In this document: piece by piece, positions 25,608-33,154 of the stretch
How positions within the stretch are numbered: the first letter of the stretch is position 1
Layout of the letters: the number at the start of each line of letters is the position of its first letter
Source of the DNA: Streptomyces apocyni
Lineage (GTDB): Bacteria; Actinomycetota; Actinomycetes; Streptomycetales; Streptomycetaceae
NCBI RefSeq assembly: GCF_009739465.1
Contig: NZ_WHOM01000068.1
Location: forward strand, 169,305-233,304
Direction of reading: 5' to 3'
DNA: 64,000 nucleotides
The notes under the pieces: model-generated
Databases searched by the model: none
What the model saw: only the letters and a program-made list of their open reading frames with translations
What the model was told of the DNA's origin: nothing
Translations under genes and position numbers: made by a program

Positions 25608-26030
25608 TCAGTAGGCGTCCACGACCTTGACGTCCTCCTCGGTGACCACGCCCTCGACGATGCGGAACGAGCGGAACTGGAAGGGTCCTGCATCGTCGGT
25701 GTCCGCGGTGGAGACCAGGACGTAGTGGGCACCCGGCTCGTTGGCGTAGGAGATGTCCGTACGGGACGGGTAGGCCTCGGTCGCCGTGTGCGAGTGGTAG
25801 ATGACCACCGGGTCCTCGTCCCGGTCGTCCAGCTCGCGGTAGAGCTTGAGCAGGTCGCCGGAGTCGAACTCGTAGAACGTGGGTGAGCGGGCGGCGTTCA
25901 GCATCGGGATGAAGCGCTCGGGGCGGTCGGTGCCCTCGGGGCCCGCGACGACGCCGCACGCCTCGTCGGGGTGGTCCTCGCGCGCGTGGGCGACGATCTG
26001 GTCGTGCAGGGCCTGGGTGATGGTGAGCAT
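25608..26030 (-). CDS. mec: Mec-type JAMM metallopeptidase
   Basis: A 140-residue zinc peptidase of the JAMM/MPN+ family. The full motif is present: Glu23 in HPDEACGVV, then HSHTATEAYPSRTD with His79, His81, Ser89 and Asp92. In M. tuberculosis the homologue Mec+ releases cysteine from the CysO-cysteine adduct made by CysM; the cluster here (mec, leader peptide, cysO, cysM, all minus strand) matches that pathway. It might also trim the C-terminal Met-Ala of this CysO. I take ATG 26030; an in-frame start nine codons upstream is possible. Confidence 0.94.
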   Translation of the reverse strand: MLTITQALHDQIVAHAREDHPDEACGVVAGPEGTDRPERFIPMLNAARSPTFYEFDSGDLLKLYRELDDRDEDPVVIYHSHTATEAYPSRTDISYANEPGAHYVLVSTADTDDAGPFQFRSFRIVEGVVTEEDVKVVDAY

Positions 26031-26046
26031 GCCGCCCAGAATAAGC

Positions 26047-26091
26047 ATGCGGGCCACCGCGTACCGAAATGTGGTACGAGGTGGCCCGCAT
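26047..26091. terminator. Terminator between the symporter and mec genes
   Basis: A 12-bp outer stem (26047-26058 with 26080-26091) and a 6-bp inner stem (26060-26065 with 26073-26078) form one long hairpin downstream of the AGCS symporter on the minus strand and just upstream of mec. Confidence 0.7.
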
Positions 26092-26151
26092 AGCGAGATG
26101 AAGCAGGTGGAGCGATGGTGGAGCGGGTGAAGCAGGTGGAGCGGGGTGGGG

Positions 26152-27720
26152 TCAGACGACCTTGGCCGACTCCAGCTCGGCGGCCTCGGCGGCCTCGATC
26201 TGCTCCTCGGTCTCGCCCGCGTCCCGACGGCGGGTGAAGTTGAGGACCTTGACCAGTTCCTTCTTCACGATCGGCGCCAGGAAGTACAGGCCGATGATGT
26301 TGAACAGGGCCGCCATGAACAGGACCGAGTCGGAGAGGCTGACCAGGGTGCCGAGCGAGAGCAGGGCGCCGAGGACGATGATCGCCGAGAAGGAGACCCG
26401 GTAGGTGATGGCGGAGGTCTTGGTGTTGCCGAAGAGGTAGGTCCAGCACCGCTCGCCGTAGTAGCCCCACGTGATGATCGTGGAGAAGGCGAACAGGATC
26501 ACCGCGAAGGTGAGGAGGTACGGGAACCACGGCAGCGCGGTGTCGAAGGCGTCCGAGGTGATCGAGATGCCCTGCGAGGTGCCGCCGACCTCACCGGCGT
26601 TGCCGCTGGCGACCTTCTCACGGGCGTCCAGGTACTTCGGACCACCGGCGATGATGATCGTCAGGGCGGTCATGGTGCAGATCACGACGGTGTCGATGAA
26701 GGGCTCGATCATCGCGACCAGGCCCTCGGTGGCGGGACGCTTGGTCTTCACCGCGGAGTGCGCGATCGGGGCGGAGCCGATACCGGCCTCGTTGGAGAAC
26801 GCGGCACGCTGGAAGCCGACGATCAGGGCGCCGATCAGACCACCGGCGACACCCTCGGGGGCGAAGGCACCGGAGAAGATCTCACCGAAGGCGCTGGGGA
26901 TCGCGGTGATGTTGAACGCGATGACCAGGAGGCAGGCGACGATGTAGAGGATCGCCATGGAGGGCACCAGACGGCTGGTGACCTGGCCGACCGAGCGCAT
27001 ACCGCCGATGAGCACCAGCGCCACGGCCGCGGCGATCAGCAGGCCGTAGAAGACGGCGCCGCCGGAGGTGGCGAAGAAGCTGTCCTCCTTGCCGGTGACC
27101 GACGTCAGCTGCTCGAGCGACTGGTTGACCTGGAACAGGTTGCCGCCGAAGAAGGTGAAGAAGAGGAGCGTGGCCGCGGAGAGGACCGCCAGGACCTTGC
27201 CCAGCGCGGGCTTGCCGAGTTCGGCGAGTCCCTTGCGGAGGTAGAGCATCGGGCCGCCGGTGACCTTCCCGTCCGGGCCGATCTCGCGGTACTTCACGCC
27301 GAGGGTGCACTCGACGAACTTGGTGGCCATGCCGAGGAGACCACAGAGGATCATCCAGAACGTGGCGCCGGGGCCACCGATGGCGATGGCGATGGCGACA
27401 CCGGCGATGTTGCCGAGGCCGACGGTGCCGGAGACCGCCGAGGTCAGTGCCTGGAAGTGGCTGACCTCACCGGGGGCGTCCTTCTGCTCGTACTTGCCGC
27501 GGACGAGGCGGAACGCGGTCTTGAGGTGCCGTACCTGGGCCAGACCGAAGTACGCGGAGAAGAAGGCGCCCGCGACGACGAGCCAGCCGACGATCAGGGG
27601 AAACTCGGTTCCGAAGATGGGGACGGAGTAAAAGACGATTTCCCCGAGCTTGTCGGCTACGGGTTGGAACCAGCCGTTAACGGTTTCGTCGACGTTCTGG
27701 GCGATCGAGTCGAGTGACAT
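26152..27720 (-). CDS. Alanine/glycine:cation symporter (AGCS family)
   Basis: A 522-residue sodium- or proton-coupled amino acid importer with about 11 membrane segments. AGCS signatures are QALTSAVSGTVGLGNIAGVA, the GGPGATFWMILCGLLGM segment, GGPMLYLRKGL and the late FSTIITWGYYGERCWTYLFG. Substrates in the family are alanine and glycine. The C-terminus is a charged cytoplasmic tail (TRRRDAGETEEQIEAAEAAE). It is a single gene with its own terminator; no glycine riboswitch could be recognised in the long upstream region. Confidence 0.95.
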   Translation of the reverse strand: MSLDSIAQNVDETVNGWFQPVADKLGEIVFYSVPIFGTEFPLIVGWLVVAGAFFSAYFGLAQVRHLKTAFRLVRGKYEQKDAPGEVSHFQALTSAVSGTVGLGNIAGVAIAIAIGGPGATFWMILCGLLGMATKFVECTLGVKYREIGPDGKVTGGPMLYLRKGLAELGKPALGKVLAVLSAATLLFFTFFGGNLFQVNQSLEQLTSVTGKEDSFFATSGGAVFYGLLIAAAVALVLIGGMRSVGQVTSRLVPSMAILYIVACLLVIAFNITAIPSAFGEIFSGAFAPEGVAGGLIGALIVGFQRAAFSNEAGIGSAPIAHSAVKTKRPATEGLVAMIEPFIDTVVICTMTALTIIIAGGPKYLDAREKVASGNAGEVGGTSQGISITSDAFDTALPWFPYLLTFAVILFAFSTIITWGYYGERCWTYLFGNTKTSAITYRVSFSAIIVLGALLSLGTLVSLSDSVLFMAALFNIIGLYFLAPIVKKELVKVLNFTRRRDAGETEEQIEAAEAAELESAKVV

Positions 27721-28106
27721 CTAACTACCTCGGTCGGGCAGGACTGCCGTTTTGGGGTGACGACAGGCGAGGAGAGTGCGGGCTTGAGCGAACGCCGTTG
27801 TCCGATCGGCGACTGGGGCGCCGGTCCGCGGACTCGGACCGGTACTGCCTAGGTCGTGCGTGTCATGCGTTGCCGGCAAGTGGGCCAGCTTCTCCCGAGC
27901 GGCGAGGGGTGGTGCCGATAAGGAGTTGACAGTTCTTACCATGCGTTTACCTGAACGCTATGTGGCGCGTGTCACACTCGGAAGGTGCGAATCCGGCCGA
28001 CCTGGGAAGACTCCCTATGCGCGTGACGCGATCGTTATCCGGATTTGAGCGTCCGCTGAGCGAACGCTGCCACCAGGACAAAACCCGAGCAGCTAGGGCG
28101 TAAGGG
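27721..28106. other. 386-bp non-coding region upstream of the symporter gene
   Basis: No supported gene. It should contain the promoter of the AGCS symporter (minus strand). TTGACA occurs at 27926-27931 on the plus strand but no matching -10 follows at 17-18 bases and no gene lies ahead on that strand. A stretch at about 27960-28045 is rich in short complementary segments (GTGTCAC, GTGACGC), which might indicate a structured RNA; I cannot assign it to a family. Confidence 0.5.
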
Positions 28107-28691
28107 TCACAGGGTTTCGATGAGGCTTTCCTGTAGGCCGCCCAGCCAGAGATAGGCCATGACCATCGGCTTACGGGAGTCGGAGTCCGGCAGCCGGTAC
28201 AGCAGCTCGGTGTCCTCGTCAGCGATCACTTCCAGCCGCGCGGCGATCGCGAGCCGCAGGTCGTTCAGCGCCCCCAGCCACTGCCGCGACTCATCCGCGG
28301 ACAGCTTCAGTACGGCCCCGCCCTCCCCTCCCGCGCTCAGCGCGTCGAGCGACCGTACGACCGCCAGCGCGTCGTCCCGCTTACGGGCCCGCAGGTCGTT
28401 CTCGGTGAAGCGGCGGAACTCGGCGGAGTACGCCTTGAGCTGGTCGTCGGGTACGGCCTCGGGGTCGCCGTAGGCATCCGGGAAGAGACGCTGCAGTACG
28501 GGGTCGGTCGGCGGCTCGCTGGGACCCTCGGCGAAGAGCTCCGCGAGCGGGTCGTCCGCGTCCTCGCCGCCGGGCCCCGGGCCGATCAGCTCCAGCAGCT
28601 GCACGGCGAGCGACCGCAGGATCGAGATCTCCACCTCGTCCAGGGCCACGGCGGCGCCACCGCCGGGGATCGGCTCGAACTGCCCGGCCAT
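28107..28691 (-). CDS. DUF2017 family protein
   Basis: A 194-residue actinobacterial protein of unknown function. Hallmarks are AVALDEVEISILRSLAVQLL near the start, a middle region with DPVLQRLFPDAYGDPE, and the end ESRQWLGALNDLRLAIAARL followed by MVMAYLWLGGLQESLI. It is predicted helical and cytoplasmic. It is coupled to clpS (stop and start overlap by one base, TGATG). DUF2017 genes stand next to clpS across actinobacteria, so a role around N-degron substrate delivery or regulated proteolysis is possible but unproven. Confidence 0.93.
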   Translation of the reverse strand: MAGQFEPIPGGGAAVALDEVEISILRSLAVQLLELIGPGPGGEDADDPLAELFAEGPSEPPTDPVLQRLFPDAYGDPEAVPDDQLKAYSAEFRRFTENDLRARKRDDALAVVRSLDALSAGGEGGAVLKLSADESRQWLGALNDLRLAIAARLEVIADEDTELLYRLPDSDSRKPMVMAYLWLGGLQESLIETL

Positions 28692-29044
28692 CAGTTGCGG
28701 TCCTGGCTCATCGTCGCCCACAGGCCGTAGCCGTGCATGGCCTGCACATCGCGCTCCATCTCCTCGCGGGTGCCACTGGAGACCACCGCGCGGCCCTTGT
28801 GGTGGACGTCGAGCATCAGGCGGTTCGCCTTGTCCTTGGAATAGCCGAAGTAGGCCTGGAAGACATACGTCACGTAGCTCATCAGGTTGACCGGGTCGTT
28901 GTGCACGATCGTTACCCAGGGAACGTCCGGCTCGGTCACCGCGGACGTTTCCTCTGCCGATTCGGGACGCTGGGTCTCTACCGGAGACACGTCGGGAGCC
29001 ACACTCACCTGCCCCATGCTGCCATCTGGAGAGGCCTCGCGCAC
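28691..29044 (-). CDS. clpS: ATP-dependent Clp protease adaptor ClpS
   Basis: Adaptor that presents N-end-rule substrates to ClpA/ClpC-ClpP. The core WVTIVHNDPVNLMSYVTYVF has the Asn-Asp pair that binds the substrate amino terminus, and AYFGYSKDKANRLMLDVHHK plus GRAVVSSGTREEMERD complete the fold. At 117 residues it carries a disordered N-terminal extension; an internal ATG at 29017 (MGQVSVAPDV) would give 108 residues, and both starts have only modest ribosome sites. Operon with the DUF2017 gene; divergent from pncB. Confidence 0.95.
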   Translation of the reverse strand: MREASPDGSMGQVSVAPDVSPVETQRPESAEETSAVTEPDVPWVTIVHNDPVNLMSYVTYVFQAYFGYSKDKANRLMLDVHHKGRAVVSSGTREEMERDVQAMHGYGLWATMSQDRN

Positions 29045-29096
29045 AAATGACCCCCGGAAATCGTCAGACTGACGAGATGGGGGTACGATCCGTCAT

Positions 29097-30425
29097 ATGA
29101 ACGCTGCGGACCTTGGCCTGCCGGTGGATGTGCCGTCCACGGCACTGTTCACCGACCACTACGAGCTGACAATGCTGCAGGCCGCGCTGCGGGCGGGGAC
29201 CGCCGAGCGCCGCTCGGTCTTCGAGGTCTTCACCCGCAGACTGCCCGAAGGCCGCCGGTACGGCGTGGTCGCCGGGACCGGGCGGGTGCTGGACGCGGTC
29301 GAGAACTTCCGCTTCGACCCGGGCGTCATCGACTTTCTGCGCGAGCGCTCGGTGGTGGACGAGCCGACCCTGAAGTGGCTCGCCGACTATCGCTTCAGCG
29401 GCGATATCTGGGGCTACCCGGAGGGTGAGGTCTACTTCCCCGGCTCCCCGATCCTGCGCGTCGAAGGCAGCTTCGCCGAGTGTGTGCTGCTGGAGACGGT
29501 GATCCTCTCCATCCTCAACCACGACTCGGCGATCGCCGCGGCCGCCTCCCGGATGACGTCGGCGGCGGGCGGGCGGCCGCTGATCGAGATGGGCGCCCGG
29601 CGCACCCATGAGCTGGCCGCGGTCGCCGCGTCCCGCGCGGCCTACGTCGGCGGCTTCACCACCACATCGGACCTGGCCGCGGGCTTCCGCTACGACATCC
29701 CGACAGTCGGCACGTCGGCCCACGCCTTCACCCTGCTGCACGACACCGAGCGCGACGCCTTCACCGCACAGGTCGACGCGATGGGCCGGGGCACCACCCT
29801 GCTGGTCGACACCTACGACGTCACCGAGGCCGTACAGCTGGCCGTCGAGGTCGCCGGGCCCGAGCTCGGGGCGGTCCGCATCGACTCCGGGGACCTGCTC
29901 CTGGTCGCGCACCGGGTGCGCCAGCAACTGGACGAGCTCGGCGCGACCCGTACGAAGATCATCGTGACCTCCGACCTGGACGAGTACGCCATCGCCTCGC
30001 TGGCCGCGGCGCCGGTCGACGCGTACGGCGTGGGCACCCAGCTGGTCACCGGCTCCGGGCATCCGACCTGCTCGATGGTCTACAAGCTGGTGGCGCGCGC
30101 CAAGTCCGCCGGTGCGGCGGCGGCGCTGGAGCCGGTGGCGAAGAGGGCGCTGGGCGGCAAGACCTCCAAGGCCGGCCGGAAGTGGGCGGCGCGGCGGCTC
30201 GACCAGGACGGCGTCGCCGAGGCGGAGGTGGTCGGCACCGGAGCGGTGCCCCGGGAGCTGGTCGGCCAGGAGCTGGCGGTCGAACTGGTCTCCGGCGGGC
30301 GCATCCTGGGCCGTGAGCCGCTGGACGTGGTCCGCGAGCGGCACCGGGCGGCCCTTGACCGGCTGCCGCTGTCCGCGACCCAGCTCTCCCGCGGCGAGGC
30401 CGTCATCCCTACGGAGTACGTATGA
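29097..30425 (+). CDS. pncB: Nicotinate phosphoribosyltransferase
   Basis: Converts nicotinate and PRPP to nicotinate mononucleotide in NAD salvage. The 442-residue sequence has the family start STALFTDHYELTMLQAALR, the GARRTHELAAVAASRAAYVG region, GTSAHAFTLLHDTERDAF with the histidine that becomes phosphorylated, the PRPP-site IDSGDLLLVAHRVR and the late GVGTQLVTGSGHPTCSMVYK. Length is normal for the actinobacterial form. The nicotinamidase gene that makes its substrate lies about 220 bp downstream on the same strand. Confidence 0.96.
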   Translation: MNAADLGLPVDVPSTALFTDHYELTMLQAALRAGTAERRSVFEVFTRRLPEGRRYGVVAGTGRVLDAVENFRFDPGVIDFLRERSVVDEPTLKWLADYRFSGDIWGYPEGEVYFPGSPILRVEGSFAECVLLETVILSILNHDSAIAAAASRMTSAAGGRPLIEMGARRTHELAAVAASRAAYVGGFTTTSDLAAGFRYDIPTVGTSAHAFTLLHDTERDAFTAQVDAMGRGTTLLVDTYDVTEAVQLAVEVAGPELGAVRIDSGDLLLVAHRVRQQLDELGATRTKIIVTSDLDEYAIASLAAAPVDAYGVGTQLVTGSGHPTCSMVYKLVARAKSAGAAAALEPVAKRALGGKTSKAGRKWAARRLDQDGVAEAEVVGTGAVPRELVGQELAVELVSGGRILGREPLDVVRERHRAALDRLPLSATQLSRGEAVIPTEYV

Positions 30426-30644
30426 CCCCACCCACCACAGCGCCTACGCCAGGCCGCGTACACCAGACCAGGCACGTCTGACCGGAGCGCATGAACGCCG
30501 GATCAGCGGGCAGTCAACGGCAGCGGACTCTCGTCACTCCGCTCAGCCACACACCCGCTCCCGGGGCGCACTCGGTCTCCCCGCTCGGCGATGTACCCGC
30601 CGGGTTCCCGTCCCCGCCGAACTCCTCAGCCGAAGGACACCATC

Positions 30645-31232
30645 ATGCGCCGCGCACTGATCGTCGTAGATGTGCAGAACGACTTCTGCGAGGGTGGCAG
30701 CCTCGCGGTCCAGGGTGGCGCCGACGTCGCCGCCGCGATCACGGACCTGGTCGGCCAGACCGCCGGCGCCGGATACCAGTACGTGGTGGCCACCCGTGAC
30801 CACCATGTGGACCCCGGCAGCCACTTCTCCGACACCCCGGACTTCCAGCACAGCTGGCCGCCGCACTGCGTGGCCGGTACGGAAGGCGTCGGCTTCCATC
30901 CGAACTTCGCCCCGGCCGTCGCCTCGGGTGCGATCGACACGGTTTTCGACAAGGGCGCCCATGACGCGGCGTACAGCGGCTTCGAAGGCGTGGACGAGAA
31001 CGACGTACCGCTGGCCGACTGGCTGCGCGCGCACGAGGTCACCGAGGTCGATGTGGTCGGCATCGCCACCGACTACTGCGTACGGGCCACGGCTCTGGAC
31101 GCGGCCCGCGAGGGCTTCCGTACGCAGGTGCTGCTGGACCTGACGGCCGGGGTCGCCAAGGAGAGCACGGAGCGGACGCTGGAGGAGCTCCGTGAGGCGG
31201 GAGTGGAGCTGTCTGGCAAGCCGGTGGTCTGA
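30645..31232 (+). CDS. pncA: Nicotinamidase / pyrazinamidase
   Basis: Isochorismatase-fold amidase hydrolysing nicotinamide to nicotinate. The catalytic triad is visible: Asp9 in LIVVDVQNDFCEGG, Lys103 in VFDKGAHDAAYSGF and Cys145 in VGIATDYCVRATALDA. Metal ligands lie in ATRDHHVDPGSHF, with the cis-peptide region close by. The 195-residue length fits. ATG 30645 follows GAAGGA. Product feeds pncB just upstream, so the two steps of the salvage route are encoded together, though a 219-bp gap suggests separate promoters. Confidence 0.96.
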   Translation: MRRALIVVDVQNDFCEGGSLAVQGGADVAAAITDLVGQTAGAGYQYVVATRDHHVDPGSHFSDTPDFQHSWPPHCVAGTEGVGFHPNFAPAVASGAIDTVFDKGAHDAAYSGFEGVDENDVPLADWLRAHEVTEVDVVGIATDYCVRATALDAAREGFRTQVLLDLTAGVAKESTERTLEELREAGVELSGKPVV

Positions 31233-31235
31233 GCG

Positions 31236-31313
31236 GACTCAGCGGCGCTCAGGGCCGCTGAGTCCAGCCGCTCAGAGCCGCTGAGTCCAGCCGCTCAGGG
31301 GCCGCTGAGTCCG
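31236..31313. repeat. 23-bp tandem repeats with inverted segments between convergent genes
   Basis: GCCGCTGAGTCCAGCCGCTC starts at 31254 and again at 31277, with a partial copy at 31301; an inverted form of the same words (ACTCAGCGG) precedes at 31237-31246. The region lies between the pncA stop and the stop of the minus-strand gene at 31318 and can form several alternative hairpins, so it probably ends both transcripts. Confidence 0.6.
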
Positions 31314-31317
31314 GTCG

Positions 31318-31629
31318 CTACGGGGTGGCGGGGTTCAGCAGGGCCCGGATCGGGTGCCACAGCTCGTGGGCCGCGTCCGGCGCCGTACGCCATATCAGCC
31401 CGTCCGGGTGATGCAGCACCGCCGTGACCTCGTCCGGTGTCGGCGGCTCGGTGTTGCCGCGCAGATAGACCGCCCGCAGGCCCAGGTTCCGCAGCCGGGT
31501 CAGGGCTCTGGCGCGGTTCGCGGCGTGCACCAGCACCCGCACCCTGCCGCCGTTCGTTCCGGGACTCGGCAGCGTCAGAGCCACCACCACGCTGCCGTTC
31601 GGGAGCTTACTGAAGCCTCCACCCGCCAT
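31318..31629 (-). CDS. Conserved small protein, function unknown
   Basis: A 103-residue soluble basic protein. It has two strand-like segments early (GSVVVALTLPSP and GRVRVLVHAA), a helix ANRARALTRLRNLGLRAVYL and a C-terminal part with LWHPIRALLNPATP. I recognise no named domain. GGGGGAG lies ten bases before ATG 31629; an in-frame TTG two codons upstream is possible. Codon bias supports it as a real gene. It faces pncA tail to tail. Confidence 0.7.
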   Translation of the reverse strand: MAGGGFSKLPNGSVVVALTLPSPGTNGGRVRVLVHAANRARALTRLRNLGLRAVYLRGNTEPPTPDEVTAVLHHPDGLIWRTAPDAAHELWHPIRALLNPATP

Positions 31630-31635
31630 CGCCAA

Positions 31636-32088
31636 ATCACTCCCCCGTGAGATGTCGCGTCAATAAGCCAGTCACAGGACGCACCTAAACACGATCGGCC
31701 GCGACCCGCCAGAGGGTCTCGGTCGATCATGCTTTGACCTGCGACGATGCGAGGAATTCCGTTCGGAGGCGGACGCGGGCGGTCGCGTTCACGCCCCCTC
31801 GCCACCCCCGCGCGGTCCGGCGCTCGGGTGCCGGTGTCAATGAGCCGGGGAGCAGCGCGGCGCCGCCGGGCAGGCGCGCTCGTCTCGCCCACTGGACAGC
31901 CGAATGAGCCCCTGCGCCCCCCGTGCATCGGCACTGTGGGTTAGGTCACGCTTACATCTCGCTCACTCGGGAATCCAGCGGGAGAGAGACCCGAAGGCAC
32001 GTCCAGCTGACGTACCAGCGACCTCAGCTGCCGCGACACCCCGTGCGCACCCCGTTCTGCCCCTGCCCTCCGAGGACCGGATAACGCC
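31636..32088. other. 453-bp region without a supported gene
   Basis: Contains the start regions of the divergent small genes at 31629 and 32089. Short frames are open but show no conserved sequence or suitable codon bias. Around 31940-31990 a less GC-rich stretch (TTAGGTCACGCTTACATC) may hold the promoter of the plus-strand gene. No riboswitch family could be matched. Confidence 0.5.
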
Positions 32089-32364
32089 ATGCCTCGTCCG
32101 ACTGCCGCACAGTTCTCCTACGGTTTCGCCACCGTCATCTCCGCCACCCTCGCCCTGCTGCTGCTCTCCCACGCCACCTCGGCGCTCGGCATCGCCGCCA
32201 TAGTCTGCGCCGCGCTCGGGCTCGGGCTGCTGGCTTCGGCGTTGGTGCCAGCGCCGAAGCCCGCGCCCGCGCCGCGCGCGGCGACGGCGGCGACGCGGGT
32301 GCCGGTGCGGCGCCTCCATACCGGGGCGGAGTCCCGCGTGGCCGAGCACTCCTTACGCAAGTAG
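32089..32364 (+). CDS. Small two-helix membrane protein, function unknown
   Basis: A 91-residue protein with two adjacent membrane helices (YGFATVISATLALLLLSHAT and LGIAAIVCAALGLGLLASAL) joined by a very short turn, then a Pro/Ala-rich linker and a basic C-terminus (TRVPVRRLHTG). Topology suggests a hairpin in the membrane with both ends in the cytoplasm. No family recognised. GAGGA lies about 13 bases before the ATG, slightly far. Confidence 0.7.
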   Translation: MPRPTAAQFSYGFATVISATLALLLLSHATSALGIAAIVCAALGLGLLASALVPAPKPAPAPRAATAATRVPVRRLHTGAESRVAEHSLRK

Positions 32365-32418
32365 GCGCCTGGGCGCCACCGCCTACGTACGCCCTGCGTC
32401 AGGCGTACGTGCTCGGCG

Positions 32419-33084
32419 TCAGGCGGTGCTGACCACGACCGTCTTCGCGGCCTTGTCGTGCAGGCCCTGCTTGTACGGCCTGTCGAAGAAGCTCCAGCCG
32501 CCACAGATGACCGTCCACAGCAGCCAGCAGCAGAAGGCGAACGGCAGCCACAGCACGGCGGCGCGGACCACCGATGTCTGCATGGCGGGCGTGGCGCCGT
32601 TGTCCAGGTTCGCCACGCGCAGCTTCATCAGCTGCTTGCCCAGCGTCTGGCCCGTCTTGGAGATCATGACGACGTCGTAGCCCATGTAGAGGATCGCCGT
32701 CAGCAGGGACCTGCCGAAGGACGAACCGGCCTCGACATCGTCGAGGTCCACGGAGCCCCAGCCGACGGCCCACAGCAGCAGAGCCGTCACCGCGCCGACG
32801 ATCAGCATGTCGATGATGCGGGCCAGGACGCGCTTGCCGCTGTCGGCGAGCGGGGGCATGCCCGCCAGCGGGTCACTCGCGCCGCCGCCGTAGGGATCGC
32901 CGCCGTAGGGGGGTGGCGGTGGGGCGCCGAAGTCGCCGCCACCGGGTGGGGGTGGCGGCGGGGCGCCGCCGCCGTAGGGCGAGTCGTACGGGGAGCCGCC
33001 GCCGCTGGCGGGCGGTGGCTGCTTCTTGAACGGGTCGTCGTCCGGTGGCTGTCCCCGGCCCGGGGGCGGCGGTTCGCTGCTCAT
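32419..33084 (-). CDS. RDD family membrane protein, shorter copy
   Basis: A 221-residue protein. The first 75 residues are Pro/Gly-rich and disordered. The RDD domain follows: RVLARIIDMLIVGAVTALLL contains the conserved Arg and Asp-Asp-type positions, then a second helix (SLLTAILYMGYDVVMISKTG), the motif QTLGKQLMKLRVAN and a third hydrophobic segment. RDD proteins have been linked to ion exchange or unknown transport. It is adjacent to a second RDD protein gene on the same strand. Confidence 0.9.
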   Translation of the reverse strand: MSSEPPPPGRGQPPDDDPFKKQPPPASGGGSPYDSPYGGGAPPPPPPGGGDFGAPPPPPYGGDPYGGGASDPLAGMPPLADSGKRVLARIIDMLIVGAVTALLLWAVGWGSVDLDDVEAGSSFGRSLLTAILYMGYDVVMISKTGQTLGKQLMKLRVANLDNGATPAMQTSVVRAAVLWLPFAFCCWLLWTVICGGWSFFDRPYKQGLHDKAAKTVVVSTA

Positions 33085-33154
33085 GGCCCGAGTCGATCGC
33101 GTACGTACGGGGGGCCGCAAGCGGCGGGGGCCAGACGGGGGACCGCGGGGGTGG

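Noticed and set aside
26146..27717. Long plus-strand frame opposite the AGCS symporter
   Set aside because: Asp/Glu/Gly-rich antisense sequence of a clear membrane transporter; no conserved motif.
27926..27954. TTGACA box as a plus-strand promoter
   Set aside because: No acceptable -10 box at 16-19 bases and no gene on that strand within a kilobase.
27721..28106. Glycine riboswitch upstream of the AGCS symporter
   Set aside because: The conserved glycine aptamer words could not be found on the minus strand.
31940..32088. c-di-AMP (ydaO) or other riboswitch before the small membrane protein
   Set aside because: Core sequence blocks are absent; only the general region length suggested it.
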